Positions 6,472 through 7,243 of a stretch of 7,243 nt of DNA are shown here, in pieces. The notes beneath the pieces were generated by a model. It saw only the letters and a program-made list of their open reading frames with translations, was not told where the DNA came from and did not search any database. This stretch comes from Phycisphaerales bacterium (GTDB lineage: Bacteria > Planctomycetota > Phycisphaerae > Phycisphaerales > SM1A02): contig DOVP01000157.1 of assembly GCA_003520025.1 (NCBI GenBank), positions 1 through 7,243 on the forward strand. Reading direction: 5' to 3'. The translations under genes were made by a program, and so were the position numbers. Position 1 is the first letter of the stretch. The number at the start of each line of letters is the position of its first letter.

Positions 6472-7243
6472 TCACGCCGCCAAGTCGCCCCAACTGTCTT
6501 CCACTGGCTCGTCCGGCCACTCCGGGCGAGAGCGTTTGTGGACGCGGATGATCTGGGCGAGTTGCTCCGTGATGATGGTGCGGAGCACATCGAGGGTGGT
6601 GGCATCCTCGGACGAGAACCCGGTGTCGGCGTCGCGGAAGAACGCAAATACCGCCAGGCACTCGTCGTCGCGGTGGCATGAGAAGGAGGCCAGTTGCGAG
6701 CCGCCGAGCATGCTCAGATGGCCACCCGCCTCGTGCGCGAGTTCGGTCGTATCGTCGAAGCGTACGAGTTCGTGTTCGGTCGACATTGCCGGGCAAATGA
6801 GATTGCCGAGATCACGGAGCGTCGGCATCAAATCCGTGTCCTGCCACTGGAAGTTCACGTAGGCCCCGACACCGTACTGCTTGTCGCCTTCCTTGAGATA
6901 CACGACGGCATTGGTCGGACCGAGTTTCTTGAGGATGTATTCGAGTGAGGTGCGGAGCATCTCCTCGACGTCGAGTTCCTGACTGATGAGCGCCTTGAAC
7001 TCGCTGGACATGGCGACATCACTCATCTGCTCTCGCATGGTTCGATACGCGGACGCGAGGTCACCACATAGCACATCGACCTGGTCGGACATCTCGTCGC
7101 GGGCGGTTGTGAGTTGCTCACAGGTGTCCGCCAATTGTTCGAGTTGACACTCCCGTTCGCGGTGAGCACGAACACGGGCCATGATCTGTTCCATCCGCTC
7201 CGGAACGCGGCTGCGGTCGGTCGGAAGACTGATCCAGTCGGAG
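6472..7243 (-). CDS. Coiled-coil plus GAF-domain protein, 5' end outside window
   Basis: This is probably a cytoplasmic sensory or regulatory protein; the ligand and partner are unknown. The stop (TGA) lies at 6472-6474. An ATG at 7192-7194 would give 240 residues, but the frame stays open to the right edge with plausible protein before it (DWISLPTDRSRVPER), so the real start is probably off-window and more domains may precede. Counting from that ATG, residues 1-60 form a charged helix of coiled-coil type with cysteines C16, C25 and C43. Residues about 65-222 read as a GAF domain: EFKALISQELDVEEMLRTSL, LGPTNAVVYL, a central variable region, then a closing helix (LDVLRTIITEQLAQII). The LDVEEMLR...LGPTNA wording resembles a GAF family I associate with planctomycetes, from memory. 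No kinase, GGDEF or DNA-binding module is visible. The C-terminal tail is short and acidic. It converges on dnaE. Confidence 0.85.
   Translation of the reverse strand, partial: SDWISLPTDRSRVPERMEQIMARVRAHRERECQLEQLADTCEQLTTARDEMSDQVDVLCGDLASAYRTMREQMSDVAMSSEFKALISQELDVEEMLRTSLEYILKKLGPTNAVVYLKEGDKQYGVGAYVNFQWQDTDLMPTLRDLGNLICPAMSTEHELVRFDDTTELAHEAGGHLSMLGGSQLASFSCHRDDECLAVFAFFRDADTGFSSEDATTLDVLRTIITEQLAQIIRVHKRSRPEWPDEPVEDSWGDLAA

Overview
The window looks like ordinary chromosomal DNA from a GC-rich bacterium, most likely a planctomycete of the Phycisphaerae type. The lineage call is inference. It rests on the replicative polymerase, whose nucleotide-binding loop reads ARGSGVGT where most bacteria have a GPGRGSAAGS-type loop, and on a GAF protein of a style I associate with Planctomycetes. 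No transposase, integrase, CRISPR array, tRNA, rRNA or phage gene is visible, and there is no gene-free stretch longer than about 65 bases.

Layout: five genes run left to right on the + strand and one runs right to left at the right edge. (1) A coiled-coil protein with a C-terminal beta-rich domain, whose frame is still open at the left edge (2-874). (2) A 140-residue single-pass membrane protein (871-1293), joined to gene 1 by an ATGA overlap. (3) A PLP-dependent class IV aminotransferase of aminodeoxychorismate lyase / branched-chain aminotransferase type (1329-2276). (4) A 96-residue membrane protein (2273-2563), joined to gene 3 by a second ATGA overlap. (5) dnaE, the DNA polymerase III alpha subunit of 1273 residues (2628-6449). 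(6) On the minus strand, a coiled-coil plus GAF-domain protein (6472 to the right edge), which converges on dnaE with a 22-base gap.

How they work together: genes 1-2 and 3-4 form two translationally coupled pairs, and all five + strand genes could share one transcript. A weak promoter-like pair and a Shine-Dalgarno-like GGTGATC lie just before dnaE, so it may also have its own start. DnaE copies the chromosome. Its N-terminal PHP domain keeps a metal-binding set (one Cys replaced by His), so it may proofread its own errors. The aminotransferase probably serves folate or amino-acid metabolism. The two small membrane proteins and the coiled-coil protein have no function I can assign.

I see no clear new biological system. 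The points most worth a second look are a missing cofactor-contact glutamate in the aminotransferase, the Cys-to-His change in the PHP site, a slippage-prone G7 run plus hairpin just after the clamp-binding motif in dnaE, and the uncharacterised envelope-type pair at the left.
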